A stretch of 64,000 bases of DNA from Anaeramoeba ignava (lineage: Eukaryota; Metamonada; Anaeramoebidae): positions 1 to 64,000 of the forward strand of contig JAPDFW010000094.1 in assembly GCA_028826165.1 (NCBI GenBank), given 5' to 3'. The notes below the pieces were generated by a model. The model did not search any database and was not told the origin of the DNA. It worked only from the letters and a program-made list of their open reading frames with translations. Of this stretch, positions 36,101 through 46,175 are shown one piece after another. Each line of letters starts with the position of its first letter. Position 1 is the first letter of the stretch. The position numbers were made by a program, and so were the translations under genes.

Positions 36101-36901
36101 AATACAAATGTTGATGATATTGATACTTTCATTCGAATGTTGGTTTGACATCCGATTTTTTCTTATTGAGTATTGTTGATTTTGCTCGTTTATTAAAGAA
36201 TTAAATTTTTTCTCCTCGAAGTCATTAAATTCATCATAAAAAACAGAATTTTCAAAAGGCGAATAGTCTGCGTTTGAATTGTGGAATGCTAAATAAGTCA
36301 AAGCCTTTTGCAAAATGAAAATTAATTGGTGATCCCGAAAAGAAGCTGATTTTCTTTTATGAAGAATTAATGTTTCCTTTTGCTGGATAATGTTTGAAAA
36401 TTGGTAGATCATTTCCATATAAACTTTAAAACCCAAAACTGAATTATCTCCCAAAAAATTTGGGTCGTTAAAAAAATCGCGTGAAGAAAACAATCTCTTT
36501 TGAATTTGATTAACAAATTGCGAATTATGATTTAAAATATCCCAATCAAGTTTAATTATTCTTCCAATTGTTTTTATAAGAGATTTTTCTGCATTTGGAT
36601 CTAATGATTTCTGAGTAAATATATTCATAATCGTGTTGAAAATGGCTTCAATTTGCTCGTGTTGAATTGAATGCCAATGTTTTGTTAAAAGATTAAATAA
36701 TTCATTCGAAATAAATATTTGAGTGTATTTGCAATTTGTTTGTTGAAGAAAAAATGGTCCTTCATCAATAAATATGATTGAATTTGTTAATGAACGCAGT
36801 TTCACTTCTGCATTTTGTCTTTTTGTTGGATCTTGTGATGTTAAACATTGAGTTGCTAATTCGTTAATTTCTTCAATTTCTTTTTTTCTTAAATTTGTCA
36901 T
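33131..36901 (-). CDS. XPO7: Exportin-7 (RanBP16) family nuclear export receptor
   Basis: 1256 residues in one uninterrupted exon, ATG 36901 to TAG 33131-33133. The N-terminus (EINELATQCLTSQDPTKRQN) fits the importin-beta N-terminal domain, where Ran-GTP binds. Family-specific runs include KRKSASFRDHQLIFIL, IQFPNSWRYLFESQTTIKLL, GFLSSIITQKQFTRFFEWFS, LVKNMVVSGILLMKAIP and YSHWSLSRALLDLIVIDETF, matching exportin-7 rather than exportin-4 or CRM1. All-helical HEAT-type composition. Somewhat longer than human XPO7 (about 1087), mainly through Asn/Ser-rich loops (NNNNIINNSNNE, NNNDNDNDNESKN). It shuttles protein cargo through nuclear pores with Ran-GTP. Single copy here, no breaks. Confidence 0.92.
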   Translation of the reverse strand: MTNLRKKEIEEINELATQCLTSQDPTKRQNAEVKLRSLTNSIIFIDEGPFFLQQTNCKYTQIFISNELFNLLTKHWHSIQHEQIEAIFNTIMNIFTQKSLDPNAEKSLIKTIGRIIKLDWDILNHNSQFVNQIQKRLFSSRDFFNDPNFLGDNSVLGFKVYMEMIYQFSNIIQQKETLILHKRKSASFRDHQLIFILQKALTYLAFHNSNADYSPFENSVFYDEFNDFEEKKFNSLINEQNQQYSIRKNRMSNQHSNESINIINICIDVVFTCFSYNFHATRSSEKASSSDFITIQFPNSWRYLFESQTTIKLLFDYYNLHPSNLGSKILEVLFLISSTRASIFSKESKRDEFFEDVISGISTIIQSKRGIDTIENFHSLSRLLFKIVTSLSILEFSNLKSAPHLLELTAFLTLDILQNCSGNLESYFNYFQNGIDYLIRFWIQLYKHLYFSSTSIDPSISANIINSNLGINRSEFANYIQIIFESYVQLIINVVKHQFESGNLFEDQSWILDSMLLEKIQIGAELGKVNVSSTINFYEQLYRPNLESFRNFSTNLLINLSQLNVNRSSQDFRDNTANNQNANSKLPKFYGEDLSSLVIPSMQISVLNLFITSSIKNSVGITPLEARMEFVSKLSSLVYDFYFHINEFFYSNEEDINNNDNDNDNESKNMSTSLNLNLSPNQFVDLENHSLPSFLGFVELSFLHFLQNTQVDLLNLSEQLMDNEESKKYTIILQRTIKNFIFWSDSEQIISESITLFSSIILSRTFKSLSTTPQLLDLIVSEFIRENFFLLSSSRNRTFRRKFMEIVSRGLFISSETSDVNQPLRNLVSNFEFRLNQFDKLITSKREGEENNNNNIINNSNNEITTDKLQFMLAVISDDFRGFLSSIITQKQFTRFFEWFSPKYSEFFKQLTKNSFENPELLDSFLKFWIEFSHNRYNRINSSGNSSISFKVFRQVGEIVLNYCQFIFEKEESLQSGMETTGEFGDMLSLVESINSIETRLSNMEEMRWKFKSIANCHRILSFCLSSELITFGYFKYYNDSLVKNMVVSGILLMKAIPNEAIPAFPEFTKRFYHFLEIVTDIHLEHIAELTSEEFSNLIKKIHIGLKINNKIIVSRCCFTLDHIFSFYSNIYNNPLQRNIEKINIANLLNSHFANNPDILRESMKVLMDKLIYELYYSHWSLSRALLDLIVIDETFFEEMKNRFISELDQESQPKGVEIFQILMRGVEKNLEPENRNIFSQNVTLFLDTIKEVGIV

Positions 36902-37047
36902 TTTGTTTTATTCTTATTTTTCAATTTAAAAAAAAAAAAGCAAAAAGAAAAAAAAATGAAAAAAAAAATGAAAAAAAAAACTTTTTATTTTTTTCTTTTC
37001 TTTAAATATTATTTTTTTTTTATCTAAATTTCCAAAAATTCCTAAAA
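36902..37047. promoter_or_regulatory. Divergent spacer between exportin-7 and the S41 array
   Basis: About 145 bases with A-runs containing AAAAAATGAAAAAAAAA units, then a T-rich leader ending CCAAAAATTCCTAAAA before ATG 37048. It presumably serves both directions. Confidence 0.4.
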
Positions 37048-40000
37048 ATGAAACTTTTTATTTTCTTATTAATCTTTATTTTATTCTTATTTTCAAACAC
37101 ACAACTTTGCTATTTTGAATCCAATTCATTTTATAATTATTCTTCAATAATTGAATGTGCAAAATCAATTCCTTTTCAAGAAAATAATACAGTTATTGAA
37201 ACAGTAAATCAAATGATTGAAGAATATGTTTTTAAAGATATTGTTCAAAATATTTCAACTGAATTTCATCATTTCCAAATCAATTTAACAGAAGAATTTA
37301 ATCAAATTAATCAACAAATGTTTTCAAATGATTTTGATTTTCAACAATCAATATCTGATGTTTTTGATTCACTTTATGATGCTCATACTATTTATATTAA
37401 ACCTCAATGTTATGTTTCTCTTTATCTCGTTTTTCCATTACAATTGTCTTTGAAAGAAAATCAATATTCAAATCCAGAAGTTTATGTTTCAGGTATTCTT
37501 GCAAATTCAGATAATATTGCTAATATTTATGAATCTATAACAGGAATTGATCCAAGAGATTATATTGGAGAAACTATTATTACAATTGATAATCAAGTAA
37601 TTTTTTAAAATATTCAAAATATTTAAAATATTCAAAATATTCAAAATATTCAATATATTCAATATATTCAATATATCCAATATATTCAATATATTCAAAA
37701 TATTCAAAATATTCAAAATATTCAAATATTCAATATATTCAATTTATTCAAAATATTCAAAATATTCAAAATATTCAATATATTCAATATATTCAATTTA
37801 TTCAATATATTCAATATATTCAATATATTCAATTTATTCAATATATTCAATATATTCAATTTATTCAATATATTCAAAATATTCAAAATATTCAATATAT
37901 TCAATATATTCAATATATTCAATATATTCAAAATATTCAATTTATTCAATTTATTCAATTTATTCAATATATTTCAAAATATTTAAAAATATTCAATATA
38001 TTCAATATATATTCAATTTATTCAATTTATTCAATATATTCAATACATTCAATTTATTCAATATATTCAATACATTCAATTTATTCAATATATTCAAAAT
38101 ATTCAAAATATTTAATATATTCAATATATTCAAAATATTCAATACATTCAATTTATTCAATATATTCAATTTATTCAATTTATCCAATTTATCCAATTTA
38201 TCCAATTTATCCAATTTATTCAATTTATTCAATATATTCAATATATTCAATATATTCAATTTATTCAATATATTCAATATATTCAATATATCCAATTTAT
38301 TCAATTTATTCAAAATATTCAATTTATTCAATATATCCAATTTATTCAATTTATTCAAAATATTCAATTTATTCAAAATATTCAAAATATTCAAAATATT
38401 CAATATATTCAATTTATTTAATATATTTAATATATTCAAAATATTCAAAATATACAATATATTCAAAATATAAATAGGATGCTTGGTATTATCTTTTAGT
38501 TGAATCTTCAAAACTTTCAATTTCAAAAGATCCTTCTTCTTGTTTAAATGAATATCTTCAAAATGATTTTATGGCATTAAATCTTGGATATTCTCCAATA
38601 CCTGAAAAAGAAAACAGAACTATTCAATTTAATTCAGGTTTTGTTGATTTTCCTTTTATTGGAATGTGTACAAGTAATTTTAGTTCACAATCAGATTTTC
38701 AAACACAATGTCTTTGTAAGTATTATTAGTTATTTTTATTTATTTTTATCATTTTTAATTATTTTAATTATTTTTATTATTAATTATTTAGCTGGATTAA
38801 GTGCAAAAATTTAGAAAAATCCAAATCAAAAAATTTTAAAGAGAAAGAAAGAAAAGAAGTTTTATCTCCTGTTTTAGAAAAAAGAAAAAGAATAAAGCAA
38901 ATGATTCGTGAATATTTTACTTCAAAAGATAATGAAAATAAAAATGAAAACCAAAAAGAAGAACAAGAAAATGTTATTGATGGAAGTGTTATTATTTTTA
39001 ATACATCTGATTCTGTTAATTTTGAAGTTTTTACAGGTGATTCAGGAATTCAATATGGAATATTACAAGTTATTTCATTTATGCCAGATGATCTAAATGA
39101 ATTTGGAGAAATTATAGATTATGGAATGGAATATATTCAATCAAACAATATTGATTATTTAGTTATTGATCTTAAACAAAATGGAGGAGGTTATATTGAT
39201 TTAAGTTATCAATTATTCCATTATTTTTTCAATTTAACAAACGAACCAATTTTTGGAAATTATGATTTCAGACATTCAAATCTTAATGATCAATTATTTA
39301 TTAAATGTGCTGAAAATGAAAATTGTAAAGGAGATTCTGAAAGTTTATATTCACCATTACTTTGGTATAATCAAACAGAACAACAGTTCAACAATTCAGA
39401 TTACTATACACCAGGAATTAGTTATTTAAGAGGAGAAGAAGTTTCACAATATTCAATACCAATTCATGAAGTTTCAAATATTTCTTACAAAAGTCCAATT
39501 CAATTTGATAAAAATCATTTTATATTATTATCAGATGGAATTTGTGGAAGTTCATGTGCAGTTTTTTCATCTAAAATTATTCAAAACAATTTATCAACAA
39601 CATTTACTATTGGAGGAATTCCAAATTCAGAAATGGGATTTAATAGTTTTCCAGGAGGACAAGTATATAATTCAGAAAGTTTACTTTATGATCTTTTAAT
39701 TCAATTCCCTTATATTTATGGAATTACAATTGATAATCCACCAACACCATTTGAATCAGATAATGAAGTTAGTTTTACTTATCGAGAGATTTATCCATTT
39801 GATACAAATGAAATTAACAATTCAACAATTCCACTTGAATTTATGTTTTTACCAACAGAAAATAAATTGAATATTTGGGATTTTTCAAATGAATCATTAA
39901 TTTATCAAGGAATTGATAGTTATTTAAATCCAATTCCATCTCCAACTCCAACTCCAGCACCTGTAAATGGAAATTCTAAGTCAAGTAAAACTGGATTAAT

Positions 40001-40127
40001 TGTTGGAGTTATTATTGTTATTATTGTTATTATTGGTTTATTGATTGGTTTTGCTACTTATCGACTCAAAAAGAAAAAGAATTTAGAAACTCAAATGTAT
40101 TCACAATTAATTGATGATCAATTATAA
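37048..40127 (+). pseudogene. S41-peptidase-like membrane protein, copy 1 (one-base deletion)
   Basis: Exons 37048-37596, 38478-38715 and 38792-40127. Signal peptide (FIFLLIFILFLFSNTQLC), N-terminal domain ending TIDNQ, then the S41 (C-terminal-processing/IRBP-like) fold: IDYLVIDLKQNGGGYIDLSY and LLSDGICGSSCAVFSSKI, where the Ser before Cys is the likely nucleophile. A short Pro-Thr stalk (PSPTPTPAP) leads to one membrane helix (GLIVGVIIVIIVIIGLLIGF) and a Lys-rich tail. Exon 3 starts GCAAAAATTTAG where other copies read GCAACAAATTTAG: one base is missing, giving an early TAG near 38813-38815. The rest is open, so the defect may be an assembly error. Predicted type I surface protein; substrate unknown. 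Confidence 0.8.
37597..38477 (+). repeat. Repeat-filled intron 1 of S41 copy 1
   Basis: 881 nt of TATTCAA units (TATTCAATATATTCAA, TATTCAATTTATTCAA, TATCCAATT). No G on the sense strand between donor GTAATT and the acceptor ATAAATAG. Confidence 0.88.
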
Positions 40128-40512
40128 ATCAATAAGAAAATAAAAAAGAAAAAAAGGAAATTCTAAAAAGAAAAATAACCCCTTTTTTATTAATTTTCAA
40201 TTTAATTTTTAATTTAATTTTCAATTTAATTTTTAATTTAATTTTTATTTAAAGAGATCAAATTAATTTTTAATTTAATTTTCAATTTAATTTTTAATTA
40301 AAGAGATCAAATTCCAAAAAAAAAATAAAAGAAAAAGAAAAAGAAAAATTCAAGTAAACAATTAAAAAGAAAAAACCAAATAAAAAAAATTTTTTTTCTC
40401 ATTTTCATTTTTCACACCCTCAAAAAAAAATAACTAATAATAACACCCAAATTCAATTAAACAAAAACATTGATTAAATTTTCCTTTTTTTTATCTAAAT
40501 TTAAAATCCAAA
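40128..40512. other. Intergenic spacer, S41 copies 1-2
   Basis: About 385 bases: a (TTTAATTTTCAATTTAATTTT)n stretch with AAAGAGATCAAATT repeated twice, A-rich blocks, then a leader (AACAAAAACATTGATTAAAT) that recurs before copy 3 at about 43214. No gene is seen. Confidence 0.55.
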
Positions 40513-42696
40513 ATGAAAGTTTTTATTTTCTTATTAATTTTCCTTTTATTTTCATTTTCAAATACACAACTTTGTAATTTTCAAGCTAATTATGTTCAAT
40601 ATTATTCTTCAATAGTTGAATGTGCAAAATCGGTCCCTTTTCAAGAAAATAATACAGTTATTGAAACAGTAAATCAAATTATTGAAGAATATGTTTTTAA
40701 AGATATTGTTCAAAATATTTCAACTGAATTTCATCATTTCCAAATTAATTTAACAGAAGAACTTAATCAAATTAATCAAGAAACATTTTCAAATGATTTT
40801 GATTTTCAACAATCAATATCTGATATTTTTGATTCACTTTATGATGCTCATACTATTTATATTAAACCTCAATGTTATGTTTCTCTTTTCTTCTTTTTCC
40901 ATTACAATTAGCTTTGAAAGAAAATGGATCTTCAAATCCAGAAGTTTATGTTTCAGGTATTTATGCAGATTCAGATAATTTTGCTAATATTTATCTATAT
41001 ATAACAGGAATTGATCCAAGAGATTATATTGGAGAAACTATTATTACAATTGATAATCAAGTAATTTTTTAATTTATTCAAAATATTTAATATATTCAAA
41101 ATATTAAAAATATTTAAAATATTCAATATATAAATAGGATGCTTGGCATTATCTTTTAGTTGAATCTTCAAAACTTTCAATTTCAAAAGATCCTTCTTCT
41201 TGTTTAAATGAATATCTTCAATGGGATTTTCTACAAATAAGTCTTGGATATTCTCCAATACCTGAAAAAGAAAGTAGAACTATTCAATTTAATTCAGGTT
41301 CTGTTGATTTTCCTTTTATTGGAATGAGTACAAGTAATTTCAATTCACAATCAGATTTTGAAACACAATGTCTTTGTAAGTTTTATTATTATCATTTTTA
41401 ATTATAATTTGATTTTAATTCTAATTCTCATTTTGATAATTATTTAGCTGGATTAAATGAAACAAATTTAGAAAAATTCAAATCAAATAATTTTAAAGAG
41501 AAAGAAAGAAAAGAAGTTTTATCTCCTGTTTTAGAAAAGAAAAGAATAAAGCAAATGATTTATGAATATTTTACTTCACAAGATAATGAAAACCAAAATG
41601 AAAAAAAAGATGTTATTGATGAAAGTGTTATTATTTTTAATACATCTGATTCTGTTAATTTTGGAAGTTTTTACAGGTGATTCAGGAATTCAATATGGAA
41701 TATTACAAGTTACTTCATTTTCACCAAATAATCTAACTGAATTTGAAGAAATTATAGATTATGGAATGGAATATATTCAATCAAACAATATTGATTATTT
41801 AGTTATTGATCTTAGTCAAAATGGAGGAGGTTATATTGATTTAAGTTATCAATTATTCTATTATTTTTTCGATTTAACAAACTGAACCAATTTTTGGAAA
41901 TTATGATTTCAGACATTCAAAATTTAGTGATCAATTTTTTATTAAATGTGCTCAAAATGAAAATTGTACAAATGATATGTATCTTTTGTATTCACCATTA
42001 CTTTGGTATAATCAAACAGAACAACAATGCACTAATGAAGATTGGTATACACCAGGAATTAGTTATTTAAGAGGAGGAGAATTTGTACAATATTCAATAC
42101 CAATTCATATGAATCATGATATTTCTTGGAAAAGTCCAATTCAATTTGATAAAAATCATTTTATATTATTATCAGATGGAATTTGTGGAAGTTCATGTGC
42201 AGTTTTTTCATCTAAAATTATTCAAAACAATTTAGCAACAACATTTACTATTGGAGGAATTCCAAATTCCGAAATGGGATTTAATAGTTTTCCAGGAGGA
42301 CAAGTATATAATTCAGACTATTTAGTTTATGATATAAGTGATTTAGAATATTATTATGGAATTACAATTGATGGCCTACCTCCACCATTTGAATCAGATA
42401 ATGAAGTCAGTTTTACTTATCGAGAAATTTATCCATTTGATACAAATGAATTTAACAATTTAACAATTCCACTTGAATTTATGTTTATACCAACAGAAAA
42501 TAGATTGAATATTTGGGATTTTTCAAATGAATCATTAATTTATCAAGGAATTGATAGTTATTTAAATCCAATTCCATCACCAACTCCAAGTTATTCACCA
42601 ACACCAACACCAACACCAAGTGAAGCTTCAAATTTTTCAATTTCTTTCTTAATCAAATTGATTTTTGGTTTATTTTTGATTGATTTTTTCTTTTAA
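40513..42696 (+). pseudogene. S41-peptidase-like protein, copy 2 (three frameshifts)
   Basis: Exons 40513-41060, 41138-41375 and 41448-42696, the same splice phases as copy 4. Breaks relative to the paralogues: one base lost near 40889-40893 (CTCTTTTCTTC for CTCTTTATCTTC), one A gained near 41664 (TTTTGGAAGTTT) and one T gained near 41883 (ACAAACTGAACC). Catalytic DGICGSSC is preserved. The C-terminus differs from copies 1, 4, 5 and 6: after SPTPTPTPSEASN it ends in a hydrophobic run with no tail (FLIKLIFGLFLIDFFF), which looks like a GPI signal. Three separate breaks make it the best pseudogene candidate in the array. Confidence 0.8.
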
Positions 42697-43262
42697 AATC
42701 CTTTTTTTTTTCATCTTCAAATTCTTTTTCTTTTTAATTTTCTTTTAAAATCCAATTTCTTTTTTTTTTCTAAATTCCTTTTTCTAAACTCCAAACAAAC
42801 AATCAATAAAACCAAATTCAAAAACAAATTTTTTTTTTAATTTTTTTTTTTAATTTTTTTTTTAATTAATTTTAAATCTAAAAGAAAAAAAGTAGGAAAA
42901 ATTTAAATGAAAAAAAAATTTTTTATTTATTTTAAATTATTTAATAAAAGGGATCATATTATAAATCAAAAAGAAAAGAAGAAAGTAAATAGTAAAAAAA
43001 AAAAGAATAATAACAATTTTTTATTTTTATTTTCAATTTAATTTTTAAATAAAAGGATCAAATTTCAAACAAAAAAATATTGAATCCAACTCATCATAAA
43101 CAAAAATAAAAAAATAAAAAAAATTTTTTTCTTTCATTTCTCTGTTTTCCAAAAAAAAAATAGTCATAACAAAAACAACAAAAATAATAACACAAACAAA
43201 ACTCAATTAAACAAAAACATTGATTAAATTTTCCTTTTTTTTAACTAAATTTAAAATCCAAA
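42697..43262. other. Intergenic spacer, S41 copies 2-3
   Basis: About 565 bases of A/T runs. The first 150 or so are nearly identical to the start of the next spacer (45982 onward), and TTTCTAAATTCCTTTTTCTAA recurs again after copy 4. No gene is supported. Confidence 0.55.
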
Positions 43263-45981
43263 ATGAAAGTTTTTATTTTCTTACTAATTTTCCTTTTATT
43301 CTCATTTTCAAACACACAACTTTGTAATTTTCAAGCTTATTATGTTCGCTATTATTCTTCAATAGTTGAATGTGCAAAGATCAGTTCCTTTTCAAGAAAA
43401 TAATACAGTTATTGAAACAGTAAATCAAATGATTGAAGGATATGTTTTTAAAGATATTGTTCAAAATATTTCAACTCAATTTCATCATTTCCAAATCAAT
43501 TTAACAGAAGAATTTAATCAAATTAATCAAGAAACATTTTCAAATGATTTTGATTTTCAACAATCAATATCTGATGTTTTTGATTCGCTTTATGATTACT
43601 TTACTTTTTACAATAAACCAGAATGTTATGTTTCTCTTTATCTTCTTTTTCCATTACAATTAGCTTTGAAAGAAAATGAATATTCAAATCTAGAAGTTTA
43701 TGTTTCAGGTATTTATGCAAATTCAGATACTTTTGCTGATATTTATGTATATATGACAGGAATTGATCCAAGAGATTATATTGGAGAAACTATTATTACA
43801 ATTGATAATCAAGTAATTTTTCAAAAATATTCAATATATTCAAAATATTCAAAATATTCAATATATTCAAAATATTCAAAATATCCAAAATATATTCAAA
43901 ATATTCAAAATATTCAATATATTCAAAATATTCAAAATATTCAATATATTCAATTTATTCAATATATTCAATATATTCAAAATATTCAATATATTCAAAA
44001 TATTCAATATATTCAATATATTCAATATATTCAAAATATTCAAAATATTCAAAATATTCAATATATTCAATATATTCAATATATTCAATATATTCAATAT
44101 ATTCAATTTATTCAATATATTCAATATATTCAATATATTCAATTTATTCAAAATATTCAAAATATTCAAAATATTCAAAATATTCAATATATTCAATTTA
44201 TTCAAAATATTCAAAATATTCAAAATATTCAAAATATTCAAAATATTCAATATATTCAATATATTCAATATATTCAATTTATTCAATTTATTCAAAATAT
44301 TCAATATATTCAAAATATTCAAAATATTCAATTTATTCAATTTATTCAATATATTTAAAATATTCAAAATATTCAAAATATTCAAAATATTCAATATATA
44401 AATAGGATGCTTGGCATTATCTTTTAGTTGAATCTTCAAAACTTCCTATTTCAAAAGATCCTTCTGCTTGTTTAAATGAATATCTTCAATATCATTTTAT
44501 GGAAATATGTCTTGGATATTATCCAATACCTGAAAAAGAAAGTAGAACTATTCAATTTAATTCAGGTTCTGTTGATTTTCCTTTTCTTGGAATGAGTACA
44601 AGTAATTTCAATTCACAATCAGATTTTGAAACACAATGTCTTTGTAAGTTTTATTATTATTATTATTTTTAATCATTTTTAATTATAATTTGATTTTAAT
44701 TCTAATTCTCATTTTGATAATTATTTAGCTGGATTAAATGCAACAAATTTAGAAAAATCCAAATTAAAAAGTTTTAAAGAGAAAGAAAGAAAAGAAGTTT
44801 TATCTCCTGTTTTAGAAAGAAAAAGAATAAAGAAAATGATTTATGAATATTTTACTTCAAAAGATAATGAAAACCAAAAAGAAAAACAACAAGAAGATGC
44901 TGTTGATGGAAGTGCTATTATTTTTAATACATCTAATGCTGTTAATTTTGGAGTTTTTACAGGTGATTCAGGAATTCAATATGGAATATTACAAGTTACT
45001 ACATTTTCACCAAATAATAAAACTGAATTTAAAGAAATTATAGATTATGGAATGGAATATATTCAATCAAACAATATTGATTATTTAGTTATTGATCTTA
45101 GTCAAAATGGAAGAGGATATGTTGATTTAAGTTATCAATTATTCCATTATTTTTTCAATTTAACAAATGAACCAATTTATGGAAATTATGATTTCAGACA
45201 TTCAAGTTCTAGTGATCAATTCTTTATTAAATGTGCTCAAAATGAAAATTGTACAAATGATATGTATCTTTTGTATTCACCTTTATATTGGTATAATCAA
45301 ACAGAACAACAATGCACTAATGAAGATTGGTATACACCAGGAATTAGTTATTTAAGAGGAGGAGAATTTGCTCAATTCTCAACTTTGGTTCATGAAGCTC
45401 CAGATATTTCTTGGAAAAGTCCAATTCAATTTGATAAAAATCATTTTATATTATTATCAGATGGAATTTGTGGAAATATGTGTGGTACGTTTTCATCAAA
45501 AATTATTCAAAACAATTTAGCAACAACATTTACTACTGGAGGAATTCCAAATTCTGAAATGTCATTTATAAGTTTTCCAGGAGGAGGAACATATGATTCA
45601 AACCATATATTTTATGATATAAATGTTTTACAATATTATTATGGAATTACAATTGATAATCCACCAACACCATTTGAATCAGATAATAAAATTGGTTTTA
45701 CTTGTCAAGAAGTTTATCCATTTGATACAAATGAAATTAACAATTTAACAATTCCACTTGAATTTATGTTTATACCAACAGAACATAGATTGAATATTTG
45801 GGATTTTTTAAATCAACCATTAATTTATCAAGGAATTGATAGTTATTTAAATCCAATTCCATCACCAACTCCAAGTTATTCACCAACACCAACACCAACA
45901 CCAAGTGAAGCTTCAAATTTTTCAATTTCTTTCTTAATCAAATTGATTTTTGGTTTATTTTTGATTGATTTTTTCTTTTAA
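43263..45981 (+). pseudogene. S41-peptidase-like protein, copy 3 (frameshift in exon 1; catalytic Ser replaced)
   Basis: Exons 43263-43812, 44406-44643 and 44729-45981. One A is gained near 43377 (GCAAAGATCA for GCAAGATCA), breaking exon 1; exons 2 and 3 are open and in phase. The active-site run reads DGICGNMCGTFSS instead of DGICGSSCAVFSS, so both Ser codons are changed (45475-45480), and the Gly-rich loop reads NGRGYVDL for NGGGYIDL. Peptidase activity is therefore unlikely even if the frame is whole. The C-terminus is the GPI-like form shared with copy 2. If real and expressed, it would be a surface pseudo-peptidase. Confidence 0.78.
43813..44405 (+). repeat. Repeat-filled intron 1 of S41 copy 3
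   Basis: 593 nt of TATTCAATATATTCAA and TATTCAAAATATTCAA units. No G in the sense strand before ATAAATAG. Unlike the other five copies it lacks the early in-frame TAA after the donor, so exon 1 reads on as NIQYIQ repeats. Confidence 0.88.
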
Positions 45982-46175
45982 AATCCTTTTTTTTTTCATC
46001 TTCAAATTCTTTTTCTTTTTAATTTTCTTTTAAAATCCAATTTCTTTTTTTTTTCTAAATTCCTTTTTCTAAACTCCAAACAAACAAACAATCAATAAAA
46101 CCAAATTCAAAAACAAATTTTTTTTTTAATTTTTTTTTTCATTTTTTTTTTCATTTTTTTTAATTTAAAACCCAA
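45982..46175. other. Intergenic spacer, S41 copies 3-4
   Basis: About 190 bases, T-rich, beginning as a near copy of the spacer after copy 2 and ending TTTTTTTTCATTTTTTTTAAT before ATG 46176. The same leader stands before copy 5. Confidence 0.5.

Noticed and set aside
37507-44439. Minus-strand open frames coding NILNILN or NKLNKLN repeats
   Set aside because: They are translations of the TATTCAA intron arrays on the antisense strand; no start context or homology.
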